DNA of 64,000 nt from positions 1-64,000 of the forward strand of contig RCNN01000152.1 of the NCBI GenBank assembly GCA_003667245.1. Direction: 5' to 3'. The notes under the pieces were generated by a model. The model made no database searches and was not told the DNA's origin. It worked only from the letters and a program-made list of their open reading frames with translations. Source of the DNA: Heterostelium multicystogenum (lineage: Eukaryota > Evosea > Eumycetozoa > Acytosteliales > Acytosteliaceae). The position numbers and the translations under genes were made by a program. This document shows, piece by piece, positions 48,742 to 59,680 of this stretch; position 1 is the first letter of the stretch, and the number at the start of each line of letters is the position of its first letter.

Positions 48742-50479
48742 ATGTCTTTAAAGAGAAAATCGATTAGTGTCAACAACAGCAGCAGTAACACCTCCATCCT
48801 TGGTGGTAGTGGTAGTGGTGATGTAGAAAGTATATCAAATTTCAAAATTAGAAAAGAGGACTTTAAACTTAATTTCGACGATGAAATTGTAAGACTTGCC
48901 AGTTTTGTTTGCTTGTTAATGGCATTGCATTGTATTTGCAAGCCTATTTTGTTTGATCGTGTTATTCTTTTTATTTGCACTAAGCAGTTTTACTGATTAT
49001 GGTCCTATCAATAGATGACTCCTAAAAAGATATTGATCCAAGGATTCAATGAAGAACAAAAAGAAAATAGAAGCAAAGTTGTCACACCCAAGAGACAGGC
49101 TTCGAACAATCTGTTGTCGGAGTTGATGGGAGTCTCCACTCCTTTGTCACCTCTGAGTGTCAATATTGCATCTCCAACTTTGGCATCAGTTAAATCTCCT
49201 TTGTCCATGTCATACTCCCCATCGCTCGACAGGAAAGCTGATAATTTTGCTGTGCCACTTCCATCAACTCGACTTTGGCAAAGTTGAAGCAAAAAAGAAC
49301 TATTGACTTCACTTTCTCAAATACAGTCGCCAAAAACTAAACCGGTTGTAGTATCGCCAACTCCAACTATCCAGACTCTTTTGTCCGCCAACACCACACC
49401 AAAACCAATGGTTGCTAACACATCGACCCCATCAAAATTAAAGGTTCCAATGAAGTCTTTAAGCTCATTTGCGGTATGTATAGCATGACTCCACTTTCGA
49501 GGACTTCTCAATTTAAAGTTCAACTAACCTCCGCATTATTCAGTCACCTCAGTTGATGAAAAGATCTGTCACACCAACAAATGTAATTATCCCATTATCG
49601 AATATGACAGTCACCTCCCCACCTAAGTCAAGTGCTTATAATCAAGACAGCGAGCTGGAAGAGGATGATTTGTTTGGAAGTTGCGATGTCAACATGCCAA
49701 TTTCACCTCCAAAATCACCATCGCCAACAAGGGTAAAGTCAACCTCATTGTTGAAAATGAGAGCGAGATCTCCATCTCCTCCTGTGGCCATATCAAAATT
49801 AAATGGAATAGCATATACTCCATCCAAGAAATCAATGGTGGTCAACAAAAGAATAAAAGATATCAAGCAGGTTGAGACTACTATTAAATCGGATGTCCAT
49901 CCATCAAAAGTTATCACCAAGCCCAAACAACCAACAAGCGCAACTGTCAAGACAACAGTACCAAAGTCATCATTGTCAAAATCGAGCTCAAGCGCCAATA
50001 CACCCACACCTGTAAAGTCAACACCAATTAAATCAGCCACTACATCAACAACAACAACAACTCCACTCAAGAGACAAATCGACTCGACAACATCAACCCC
50101 AATTAGTGTCAAGAAAGTTAGACCAACTTCAGCATCGTCATCTGTTACAACTACACCCATTACATCTAAATTTAAAGCAGTCTCATTGGAAACCTCTGCT
50201 ACCAAAAGAACACTCTCGACTGCAACAACACCTACATCACTAACCAAGAGAGAACTTACACTTTCTTCAAGCAAGAAGCAATTAAAGCGTCCACAAGTTG
50301 ACGAGCCTGTCGATGTTGATTTTGAGGCTCGTATTGAATCAGCTCTTCTTGCAGCAGCACAAGGAAACGCTATATCGAGTGGGAGCTTACTTATGAGCTC
50401 GCCAGAGCGTGCCAAATTTGAGCAAGAACAACTCCAAAAAAAGAGCAAATGGTCACCAATCAAGAAAGTACAACACTAA
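48742..50479 (+). CDS. Ser/Thr-Pro-rich nuclear-type protein with a KEN box
   Basis: I do not recognise this protein. Exon 1 (48742-48888) starts MSLKRKSISVNN and ends FKLNFDDEI. Exon 2 (49015-49473) starts MTPKKILIQGFNEEQKENRS, with a KEN box at residues 65-67. It contains many SP and TP sites (VVTPKR, STPLSPLS, SPTLAS, KSPLSM). Exon 3 (49544-50479) continues with SPPKSPSPTRV and RARSPSPP, an acidic EEDDLFGSCD patch and a long Ser/Thr/Lys stretch. The C-terminal helix is FEARIESALLAAAQGN, and the protein ends KSKWSPIKKVQH. One frame change lies near 49290. The composition suggests a CDK-phosphorylated, APC/C-regulated nuclear protein such as a mitotic regulator. That is inference. Confidence 0.7.
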
Positions 50480-50837
50480 ACATTGACACATCAACAACCA
50501 ACAACATTATAAAAGAGACGAGCATATTTAGTTATATCACTCATCCTAATAACTATTCATCCCATACTAAGCAATAGCGGCTAATATTGTTATCCAACAA
50601 ATAAAATAACAGCTATCTAATATTGTTAAAGTATGTTAATAATCAATGCTACTTTATTATCAGTATATAAAAGTCAGAATAAATCCCTATTGATATTTAT
50701 TTTAATTTTACCCCTTTACAGCACAATCCATAATTTTGGTGTATGCAATCCCGATGACCAAAACATTCATTCATTTCAAAAACAAGGAGGAAACAAGTTT
50801 AACTATTTAGTAAACTAATAACTGCATAATAATAAAG
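50480..50837. other. Intergenic region before the CDGSH gene
   Basis: Holds the 3' flank of the KEN-box gene and the CDGSH promoter. A short plus ORF at 50633-50818 lacks an ATG and features. Confidence 0.5.
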
Positions 50838-51433
50838 ATGAGTGACAGTAATCAGAGTACTAGTAAATGTGGTGAACACGACCATAGTCAAGATGAAGAT
50901 GATGTTAATACTTTAACAAATCAATTAGATACAAAGATACATCTACAAGAAGATCACTGTAAATGTGAAGTTAATGATGGAGAAGTTGATTCAGATATGG
51001 TAGATCTTCAAAATGAAATCGATAAAAGTAATAATAATAATAGTAGTAGCAGTAGTGGTGAAACAGGTCAAAAGAAAACTATCAAAGGAAGAGCAGAAGT
51101 AATTTGTTCAAAATGTGGGTGCTGTAAATTGGTTCCACTAAAGATACCATTTTATGGACCATATACTATTAGAGGACTTAAAAAGGGTGTTAAATATGAA
51201 TATTGTACTTGTGGACTCACAAAGAATCATCCATTCTGTGATAAATCCCATGTTGGAAACTGGTTTCAAGTCTATACCATTTGTGTTGGACCGTGAACAA
51301 ACCCTTTGGTTGCTGTGCGGATGTAGATACTCACAAAAATCTACCATTTTGCGATGGAGAGCACTCGAAATTACCCTTTAATCCCAAAGATCCACCTTGT
51401 AGATGTGATAAGGCTAAGGAGTTGGAGTTTTAA
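50838..51433 (+). CDS. Two-motif CDGSH iron-sulfur protein (CISD3-like)
   Basis: CDGSH motifs bind a 2Fe-2S cluster through three Cys and one His. The N-terminal 80 residues are acidic and Ser/Asn-rich. Then come ICSKCGCCKLVPLKI and a short domain YGPYTIRGLKKGVKYEY. The first motif is CTCGLTKNHPFCDKSH, with Lys where the usual CDG glycine stands. The protein continues GTGFKSIPFVL and a second motif CGCRYSQ...LPFCDGEH, with Glu in place of Ser/Ala/Thr before His. The tail is PFNPKDPPCRCDKAKELEF, stop at 51431-51433. Frame changes fall at about 51258 and at an A5 run near 51336. Two motifs in one chain are as in CISD3, normally mitochondrial. I see no classical presequence here. Confidence 0.8.
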
Positions 51434-51893
51434 ATTAACTCTTGTAATTTTTATAATAAACAGGACTTGAAATAAAGCCTAAGATAATTATCGTAGTAGG
51501 AGTATGTTTTAAGATTCAATGGTTGATACAGGTGATGTTCACTGTTGTGTGAAAATGCCCATATTGGTTGATCTTATGTAGTATCTTAATTTAGAATTGG
51601 GAACTCAGCAAGATGATGACTGATTAAAACCAAACCAAACGACATCACCAGCAAAAGCCTAGTGATAAATAATCAACAATCTAGTACAAGTGGATATCTA
51701 CCCCAAATGCAGTCGCACTCAGTTGCAACAGATCGCACTGGAGATTGTATTATCAATTAATTCTGTTTTTTTGGAAAAAATAGTTTTTACTGGAAAAGAT
51801 GCTTTGAAAATTGGCGGTTACCTTTTCAGTAATAATAATTTCAAACATTTTATTACTTCCTTGTTATTCTTGTGTACAATTAGACTAATTAAG
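51434..51893. other. Intergenic region before the UNG gene
   Basis: An AT-rich region holding CDGSH 3' processing sites (AATAAA near 51457) and the UNG promoter. The UNG frame stays open upstream to 51690 but without an ATG. Confidence 0.5.
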
Positions 51894-52979
51894 ATGTCAA
51901 ATCAACAAAAGATAAGCAGCTACTTCTCGAAAAAGAGAAAGGATACTGAGGAAGAAGGAGAAAACGAACAACAAGAGCAAAAAAATGATAAAGAGCATGA
52001 AAAAGTAGAGGATAAGAATGACGAAGAGAGCACCCTTTCCGAAGGTGAGTCAGACGAAGACCACTCTGTAAAGAAGAGAAGAACAAACTCGAGTGCTGCA
52101 AAGAAGGTTTCAAAGAAATCTGCAAAGAAAGATGATGAAGAAGTCGATGAATCAGAGGCAAAGAAGCCAAAGAAAAATGCAGCCACCAAATCATCAAAGA
52201 AGTCTGCTGAGTCTGCTGAATCTAATTCTGAATCTGCTAAATCCACTGAATCTACTGAAAAATCACAGTCTGACAACAATAGAGACTATTCAAATATATT
52301 GGACTATTTGACAGATGAAAGCTGGAAAGAAGCATTAAAGAGCGAGTTTTCAAAGAGCTACTGGAGCAAGATTGTGAAAGATCTCAACAACACAGCTGCT
52401 GCATCAAAAGAGCCAATCTACCCACCCAAGAATGAAATCTTCACTGCTCTTAATTGGACACCACTTGAAGATGTCAAAGTTGTCATAGTTGGTCAAGATC
52501 CATATCACGGTCCTGGACAAGCACATGGTCTCGCCTTCAGTGTGAAAAAGGGTGTCAAGCCACCACCCAGTCTTCTCAACATCTACAAAGAGTTGACCAC
52601 AGACATTGAGGGTTTCAAAGCTCCCAATCACGGATTCCTCGAGAAGTGGGCAAAGCAAGGTGTCATTATGCTCAACGACACACTCACAGTAACACAAGCT
52701 AAACCAAACTCACATCAGCCATTCGGATGGTCGATCTTTACCGATGCCATCATGAAGATTATCAACGAGCGACGTGAGAATGTAGTATTCATTTTCTGGG
52801 GTGCCTTTGCCAAAAAGAAAGGAAAAGAAATCTCAAGAAAAAAGCATCATATCATCGAAAGTGGACATCCGTCCCCTCTTTCCGTCAAAACATTCCTTGG
52901 ATCAAAACCGTTTTCAAAAACAAACGAATATCTAAAATCCATCGGAAAAGAGGAGATCGACTGGAAATTAGATAACTAA
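51894..52979 (+). CDS. ung: Uracil-DNA glycosylase (family 1, UNG) with PIP box
   Basis: UNG removes uracil from DNA and starts base-excision repair. The 361-residue protein starts MSNQQKISSYFSKKRK. QQKISSYF fits the PCNA-binding PIP consensus (QxxI/L/MxxYF), and KKRK is basic, nuclear-localisation-like. Residues about 15-140 are a Lys/Glu/Ser-rich disordered head. The catalytic core has VVIVGQDPYHGPGQAHGLAF near residue 200 (catalytic Asp of GQDPYHGP about 202). It then has KPPPSLLNIYKEL, GVIMLNDTLTV (uracil-pocket Asn) and GHPSPLS with His about 325. All family-1 motifs are present and the frame is unbroken. An intact 126-base gap separates it from no close neighbour gene. Mitochondrial targeting is not seen, so a nuclear form is likely. 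Confidence 0.95.
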   Translation: MSNQQKISSYFSKKRKDTEEEGENEQQEQKNDKEHEKVEDKNDEESTLSEGESDEDHSVKKRRTNSSAAKKVSKKSAKKDDEEVDESEAKKPKKNAATKSSKKSAESAESNSESAKSTESTEKSQSDNNRDYSNILDYLTDESWKEALKSEFSKSYWSKIVKDLNNTAAASKEPIYPPKNEIFTALNWTPLEDVKVVIVGQDPYHGPGQAHGLAFSVKKGVKPPPSLLNIYKELTTDIEGFKAPNHGFLEKWAKQGVIMLNDTLTVTQAKPNSHQPFGWSIFTDAIMKIINERRENVVFIFWGAFAKKKGKEISRKKHHIIESGHPSPLSVKTFLGSKPFSKTNEYLKSIGKEEIDWKLDN

Positions 52980-53323
52980 CTCATACCAAACCAAACCAAT
53001 TTAAATCATTTGTATTAAAACTTTAAAGAATGTCCAACAGCATAAACAAATACATTGCTATTATTACATTATTATTTATTATCTTCTTGATGGTGGATGG
53101 TTTTCTATTTACTTTTTTTTCTTTTTCTTATTAAATTTGTTATTACACTAACAGTTAAAATACAATCCAACTCGAGTTGTACAGGTTCGCGAGCCCTTGG
53201 AAATATCGGTTGGGGAGCTTGACACTCTGGTGATATTAGTTGGATTTTTAGATGGATATGGATTTAAATAAATAAGGCTGGGTTGTTTGTTGTTTGTTGT
53301 TTTTTTCTTTTGTTTTCAAGTCA
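52980..53323. other. Convergent intergenic gap UNG / FGD-like gene
   Basis: The two genes share this 3' flank. A GC-richer patch at 53165-53250 contains GTTCGCGAGCCC and resembles a tRNA T-arm only superficially. No gene is called. Confidence 0.5.
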
Positions 53324-56314
53324 TTATTTGTCGGCTGATGGAGGCTCTTCGTCTATTGAGCATTGTGAGTTAAATGATGAGTTGAGAGATGTTGGTGCAG
53401 TATTGTTTGGACTGCCCTCGAGATTTTCTGAAGAGGAGTGATGGTTGATCATTTCTGTTAATTGAACTGAAATCTCCTCGAAGCAAGATTTACATATTCT
53501 TGCTTTCTTTCCTGGTAAGTATTGTGAGAGATCGGTAACTGGACAGCAATCATTACAAAATATCTTTCCACATTTTCTACAGTGATGCTATTGATAATAA
53601 GATGCAAGGTAAGTTATTTGAGTTACTTTTTGATTGATCAAATATACATACTCTTCGTCTTGTCATTGTAAAGCTTGATGAACAATGCATACATGCTTTA
53701 ACCATTTGATCTTTCAACCAAATTGGTTTGGATCGGATTTCATTTTCTTCAGTTGGAATGGAACTCTCGAGCTCTTTCAATATTTCGCTTGGCGACATTG
53801 ATCCACGCTTCTCATAGATAGAAGATCTTTGTGCCTCGCATTCTGGATTCTGTTGGACGAGATTATTGATGACTTCATTCAGCATTTTCATCCAACTCTG
53901 CTTGTCAGCCTCTGATGGTGCACATAAAAAGTATGTTTTGTTTGGTGAAATAATTTGGAACAAAAATGAATATCCTGTAATGTTCAATGGATAGATATGA
54001 TTAGTATGGAATGTCGACGTCTGACAACATGAATATCGCAGACTTACTTTGAGTATCAGGTAAATCTTTGACCCAACATTGCAAAAGTGGGAAGGAATGC
54101 TTGAAACGATAGAGATTCTTCTTTTCTTTTTGCGCATAGATAAGCAAATCGTTGAAGAGGAAGAAGTGACGAGTGTTTACAACACGATCGGAAATCTTCT
54201 TAAGATCACCTTCCTTGAAAAAGACACGTGTCGGCTTGACTATATCTTCGTCCATTCCAACAAGACTGTTTTGAATATCCAATACTCTGTGTTTGATTTG
54301 GAATTGTAGCAAACGTTCATCCAACTCGGATGCTACTGAACCAATCATTGTCAATGCTTCCTTTAGATCTACATAATCGACGTGATTCTCTGGCGACTTT
54401 GCCAACAAATTCTCCAACAGCAACTTGTATCTTGGAATTCTTTGAATTGGCATAATTAAATAACTTGATAAATTCAATCCTTTAGATGCTGGTTTTAATA
54501 AACATTTCTTTAAAGCGATGAAGGTGAGATAAGGAATTAGTATGATATTCATAGCACTGCAGTTGCTGGTATAACATAACATACAGAAAGGAAAGATGAA
54601 AAACTTGGATTCGATTTAGTTAAACTGCTAAGTAACAATATTGAAGAGTTATATGAGTTTGAATATACAGTATAAGCTCTTAGGAATGGTGCCTACATAA
54701 AGCAATAGATCTATTGTCAATAAAATGCTCAATCAATCCAGTTTAGTCCAGCCAATATTACCATTTTCAAAAATACATCACCAATCTTCTGAGTATCGGT
54801 CCACTTGTCTATTCTAGCTTCGAAATCAGTTAAAAATGTCTTGTGAATATTAAAGATGGTTTCAATATTCATAAAGATACTGCTAATCTCGTCAGTAGAG
54901 AGGATTTTATCTTTAGATGTCGATTTATCGCGAAGTGGCAATACAAATATCTAGAGTTGTCAAAGCAACCAATGGTTAATATCAAATCAACGCCTGTCTT
55001 TGTTCGAAAGCTTACTGTTATAATTCTATTCAAATTGTTGATATATTTCTTTTCTGTCGATAGAATCTCTTGTGCAAGATAGTTTCTTTGGGTCATGTCT
55101 GCTGCCAATTTATTGGCTGGTTGAGAGGAGGAGGTGGAGGTTGTGGTGGTTGTAGCTGGATTTGATGTGCCTGTTGTTGCCTTGTTGTTACTGCTATGTG
55201 ATGAAATGGTCGGTGAAGATGGTGTCGAAGTCACGGGCGAACCTGTCGATGGTGTATTGTTGGAAGAGGAATTGGCGCTATTGGTTTGTTTGGTGGAAGG
55301 AGTTGTTACATTTGATCTTGGTGTGGATGGTGTAGAAGATGCTGAAGACGATGCTGATGATGTTGAAAGATTGTCGTCGTCTTCCTCATCACTGCTGTTG
55401 TCTTCTTCCTTCTCGATGATCACTGTCTTCAAGAACTTTTTAGCATTGATAGTTGATGTTGGAGTCATTGCTACGGGCTTGGGTAGAACTCCGGGTCGCT
55501 TTGGTATGGCGATACTGTTGCTGGGTTGATTGAAACTGCTGTCTCTGGGTGGCAGTGCTGGTTTCTTGGCGATAGGACGTGTGATGCCTTCACTCGATGG
55601 AATGGGTGGTGTTTGCGACCGTGGTGAGCTGTTGTTGCTGTTGTAGGATGGCAGTGAGGGAGTGGACGATGTCAAGCTGTTGGTGCTTGCAGAGTGCTGC
55701 AGGGTTTTCTTGAAGTTGGGTGTGGTATTGACAGGGGTGGAAGGGGGAGTGGCTGGTTTTTTAAAAATGTTGTTGTTGGTGATCGATGTCGTGGGCGACG
55801 ACGAGTGCGCAGAATTTAAATGTGGTAGGGTTCCGTAGGACGATGAAAGATTTACAGTTGGAACCTTTTTGAATGTAAAGTTTCCACTGCTGCTGAGTGG
55901 CGGTGTGTTGGTGCCGCTTAGCTTTGGCGAAGCGTTTCCAACGTCTGAGCTGTGGCTTGAAAGATGTAATGGTTTGGATGACTGTGGTGGAGGTGGAGGA
56001 GGTTGCGGTCTATGTGTATTACTGCCGCTGCTGCTGCTGGTGGTGCTATTTGTTGTACTACTACTATTATTATTACTATTTGTTACAGTGGAAGAAGGAT
56101 TTGAAGAATGATTAACACTTCCACCAACAGTGCTTCCAGCACCACCAGCAGAGGTAGTTGACATTCTTCTAAGTTGTGAAGCAACGGATGATGCAGATAT
56201 TCTTGACATACTTCCACTCGGTGTTGGAGTGGGTGGTGATGGAGTGGGTGGTGGTGCTGTTGTTGGTTTTTTAACTACATGGTTGCCATTTGGCTGACTA
56301 AAATTTTTGTTCAT
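53324..56314 (-). CDS. FGD-like RhoGEF: DH-PH-FYVE
   Basis: An FGD/Fgd1-type exchange factor for a Cdc42/Rac-like GTPase that should be recruited to PI3P membranes. Exon 1 (to about 55017) carries a 400-residue Ser/Thr/Pro/Asn head starting MNKNFSQPNGN with poly-Pro (RPQPPPPPPQ), then AQEILSTEKKYINNLNRII, the DH start. After splicing follow IFVLPLRDKST, NIETIFNIHKTFLTDFEARI and LSSYLIMPIQRIPRYKLLLE. The PH domain runs from RVFFKEGDLKKISDR through HFFLFNDLLIYA to DKQSWMKMLNEVIN. The FYVE finger reads WLKDQMVKACMHCSSSF, then RRRHHCRKCGKIFCNDCC and KKARICKSCFEEI, spliced near 53590. Stop at 53324-53326. Small frame changes cannot be excluded near 54540 and 54730. Confidence 0.9.
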
Positions 56315-57757
56315 TGTTGTGAAATTGGATTTGGATTGGGATTGAATAGATCAATCAATCTCTTTTCTTGCTATTTGCTGTTTTCTCTTTAGATATATTG
56401 GTGTTGTTCTGTTGTTCTACTCTTCTCTGCTCTCAATGATGATTTGTTTATTTCAAATTGCAAACATCATACAGCTGTTTTTCTGTTCTGAACTCTACTT
56501 CAACTACTAAACTAAATTGCGCTTGTTGTTATTGTGCTTTGATTATTATTATTGTTGTTGTTGTTGTTATTTATTACAATCGGGTTATTTGCGTTGATTT
56601 TGATGTTTATTGGATTATGATAATAAGGGTGAATCTAAGAGAGATGATGGGTAAAAAACTAAAGTCAAAAACCAAAAATCAACCCTTTGCTTTGAAATAA
56701 CAATAGTACCAAAGTGTGACCCTTTTTATTTTGGATTAGAAAAAGCAATTGTATGTGTTGTCGAAGATATCAATTGCTTAAAATGTAGATATATAATGGC
56801 AATGATATAGTTATTTGATAAGATATCTATTATTATATTTATTCTTGATTAGTTATTTAAATAAATAAGATTATATATATATACAAGTTTGATTTGATGG
56901 TTTGGTTATATAAATATAAGCTATTGTTTGTTGGTTATTTTAAATATTACTGTTTTTAGTAATAATCAATAATAATAAAATAACACAAAGTATTATTATA
57001 TTGATGATACTGCAAATCTATCTTTAATAACCTACAACTTAATTTAAACTGTTATTTTGTTTTTGTTTTTTAAAATAACCAAAATTAAGTTTGGTTGTAG
57101 AATTAAACAATAAGAAAAGTTGACTTCTTGACAATAATAACAATAACAATAATAATTAAAAAGAAAAACAGCAACAAAAAAAAACCAATAATAAAATCTT
57201 TGCTATATTATTATCATTATTCTTTTTGCACTTTTGTTTTGTTTTCAGTTTTTCCTAACTTTTGTGTGGTGGATGCTGACCACACCACTCAATGGAGTCA
57301 TACCGTGGACTAATTAAAAGAAAGATTGAAATTTTCTTGAAAAACAATAAAATAAATTGGTTTTTGTTGAATTATTTTTAGTTAGCATAAAAAAAAGTCG
57401 ATTCGATGCATAGGATCAAACAAACAAACCATGATTTGTGTGTGTGTGGGTCAGTGTTCTGCTCGCTACCATGATCATGATGATCGCACTAAAATCACAA
57501 GATAATTTCATATATCTACGATCGTTTGTGGACTATGTTGTTGACCACAAACTATATAACGCCATAAAATCAAATCTGCAGTGACAATTATGTCAAAAAA
57601 AACACTTATTTATAGATCCACTACACCTACAATCTATTAGTAATAATTTTTTAAATTTATGATTACAAATATATGTGGGTTGATGGAAAAGAGTTGGCAT
57701 CTGGAATTTGGGAGTTAAGTTGATTTTTTAGAAAAAGTATGTACATTGCTCCAGTTG
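56315..57757. other. Divergent-side intergenic region of 1.4 kb
   Basis: It contains the FGD-like promoter (minus) and the 3' flank of the dioxygenase. Features are TA repeats near 56872-56882, an AAC/AAT stretch near 57130-57180, GTGTGTGTG near 57438 and an 8-bp inverted repeat (57524-57552). ORFs at 56458-56700 and 57128-57313 are weak and not called. Confidence 0.5.
57524..57552. repeat. Short inverted repeat (8-bp stem, 13-base loop)
   Basis: GTTTGTGG at 57524-57531 and CCACAAAC at 57545-57552 can pair. No T run follows on either side that would suggest a function; it may be chance. Confidence 0.6.
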
Positions 57758-58732
57758 TTATTTTTTATATTCATATGTGTCTTGGAATCTACTTTCTAGA
57801 TAGTCACTGGCTTTAATTGGTTGATATTTGGGCGGTGATTTTTCTGAACAGCATGATGGAATGCATTCTATAAGTGTGTCGGCATCTGGCTCTCCAAAGA
57901 ATGGAATTGAATATCTGTGTACTCCTGGAGGTGGCCTAATTACACGATGATAGTTCGATACATAGATGTCGTTAGTCCATCTCTGAAGCATATCTCCAAT
58001 GTTAACAACAAAAGAATCTTTGACATAAGGAACATCAATCCACTTGCCACTTAGTGTTTTCACTTGGAGCCCACCAACATTGTCCTGTTGTAAAATAGTC
58101 AGGCATCCATAGTCAGTGTGCTCACCTCCAGCAAATGTACTTCTGTCGAGATGTGTCGCGCTCGAAGTGTAGTGCATTAACCTCATTATACCCAAGGGAT
58201 ATTCATAGTGGCGTGCAAAGTACTCCTTGTCCAACAAGAGTGATTTTGCAATTCCACGAAGAAGCATACGCACTATTTCTTTGATGTCATTGAAGTGTTG
58301 ATCAATTAGGTCGAGAGAGGCTCTGGGAATTGATGAAGGTGCTGGGTTTGGACCATACATTTTATGAGAGATCAAAGGATTGTCAGGTAGCAGCTTGACT
58401 CCAAACTCAAGTGTTTCTTTTTCGTCATGGGGCTCTGCTGGATTCAACTGCTCCAAGTGAAATCCACCATAACCACGGTGGAATGGACTCTTAGTCATGT
58501 CCACCTCTAACTTTTTTTCAAGAGGTAAATCAAAAAAGTCTTTAGCTATCTTCATCATCTGTTCCTGTCTTTCTTGGGAAATAGGATGTCCAACAATATA
58601 AAAGAATCCAATCGTTCGACAAACATCATCGATTTCCTTTGCAACCTGATTCCACTTGACCTCATCGCCACTCCACAATCCACTGACATCAATAATAGGA
58701 AGTCTCTCTAAGGTCTCCACACTTTCATTCAT
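57758..58732 (-). CDS. 2-oxoglutarate/Fe(II) dioxygenase, isopenicillin-N-synthase type
   Basis: An intact 324-residue non-haem iron oxygenase. The DIOX_N-type part starts LPIIDVSGLWSGDEVKWNQV, then CRTIGFFYIVGHPISQE. The catalytic core has LMHYTSS, then GEHTDYGCLTILQQDNVGGL, with the His-x-Asp iron ligands in HTD. The distal His is in SNYHRVI, and RYSIPFF carries the Arg-x-Ser that binds 2-oxoglutarate. The family in plants makes gibberellin, flavonoid and ethylene products, and in fungi many others. The exact substrate here is unknown. The reading frame is clean and no intron is needed. It is divergent from the SSAT-like gene, with 362 bases between starts. Confidence 0.9.
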   Translation of the reverse strand: MNESVETLERLPIIDVSGLWSGDEVKWNQVAKEIDDVCRTIGFFYIVGHPISQERQEQMMKIAKDFFDLPLEKKLEVDMTKSPFHRGYGGFHLEQLNPAEPHDEKETLEFGVKLLPDNPLISHKMYGPNPAPSSIPRASLDLIDQHFNDIKEIVRMLLRGIAKSLLLDKEYFARHYEYPLGIMRLMHYTSSATHLDRSTFAGGEHTDYGCLTILQQDNVGGLQVKTLSGKWIDVPYVKDSFVVNIGDMLQRWTNDIYVSNYHRVIRPPPGVHRYSIPFFGEPDADTLIECIPSCCSEKSPPKYQPIKASDYLESRFQDTYEYKK

Positions 58733-59094
58733 TTCTTTCTTTCTCTACTAAATAATAATTAATATTTTACCTAAATAGGTTATCAACTAAAATCAAACTG
58801 AAATTCAAATTGCATATCTCTCTGTGTTAATAATGTTGTTTTTGACTTTCTTTTATTTTTAACAAATGTAATAAACGTGTTTGGGGTTTAAAATGATTTA
58901 ACCCCGACAATTCATTAATTACTAATTTAAATTAAAAGTGATTACTTTGGCACTCTTCTAAACTGATTGAAAATGCCTGTCAAAGAGCAAAGAAAATAAT
59001 GGATTAACTAACTAAAACTAACACTAAAATATATATGAATATTGTACCAATTGAAACATAGTAATAAAAATTAAACATAATAATAAATCTATAA
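58733..59094. other. Divergent promoter, dioxygenase / acetyltransferase
   Basis: AT-rich sequence with no ORF; presumably the bidirectional promoter of both genes. Confidence 0.5.
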
Positions 59095-59680
59095 ATGAAT
59101 CCAATTGTAGCCAAATTTGAAATAAAACAATCGAAAATAGAAGATATACCTAGAGTTTTCGAACTTGTTAAAGAGCTAGTTGACTATCAAAATCTATCTA
59201 ACAAGGTAAAATTCATTAGAATAAGTTTAGTCCGATCAAATTTGTATTTTAATAGGTAGTTATATTTTGAAGTTCAAGGGTACATACCAAGATTTAGAGA
59301 AATGGACTTTTGGTGAAAATAAATTCTTGAAGATATATTGTGGATGGCTTGTTGACACTGATAATAATTCTACTCCAATCATGATTGGATATACCATACA
59401 TTTTTTGAACTACTCTACATTCTTTAATAAACCTGGAATCTATATGGAGGATATATATGTACAACCCAAGTATAGAGGACAAGGTTTTGGAAAGAAATTA
59501 CTACAAAATCTTTGTACAATAGCAAAAGAAAATGGGTTCGAAATTGTAGAGTGGCAGGTTCAGGACTCCAACAAATCATCAATAGAATTCTATGAGTCTA
59601 TGGGAGCTAAACCAATTAAAGAATGGATTCAATACAAAATGGATGGCGAAGCTATAAGAAAATATTCTTTAGATTTGTAA
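59095..59680 (+). CDS. SSAT-like GNAT acetyltransferase (polyamine/thialysine type)
   Basis: GNAT-fold enzyme of the spermidine/spermine N1-acetyltransferase group. Exon 1 (59095-59205) gives FEIKQSKIEDIPRVFELVKE and LVDYQNLS, the SSAT IRxAxxxDxxxIxxLIKELAxYE start. An intron (59206-59255) has standard ends. Exon 2 has MIGYTIHFLNYSTFFNKPG, IYMEDIYVQPKYRGQGFGKK (acetyl-CoA loop RGQGFG) and VEWQVQDSNKSSIEFYESMG. The last is like the SSAT WxVLDWNxPSIxFYxxxGA motif, with Gln-Asp-Ser in place of Leu-Asp-Trp. One frame change near the splice junction (59262) is needed. Substrate could be a polyamine or a thialysine. Confidence 0.82.

Noticed and set aside
49642..50463. 273-codon minus-strand ORF
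   Set aside because: Antisense to the Ser/Thr-rich KEN-box gene; Val/Leu/Asp-rich texture is the complement of Ser/Thr/Lys codons.
53160..53250. tRNA-like GTTCGCGAGCCC segment
   Set aside because: No A-box partner, no acceptor stem and no cloverleaf could be drawn on either strand.
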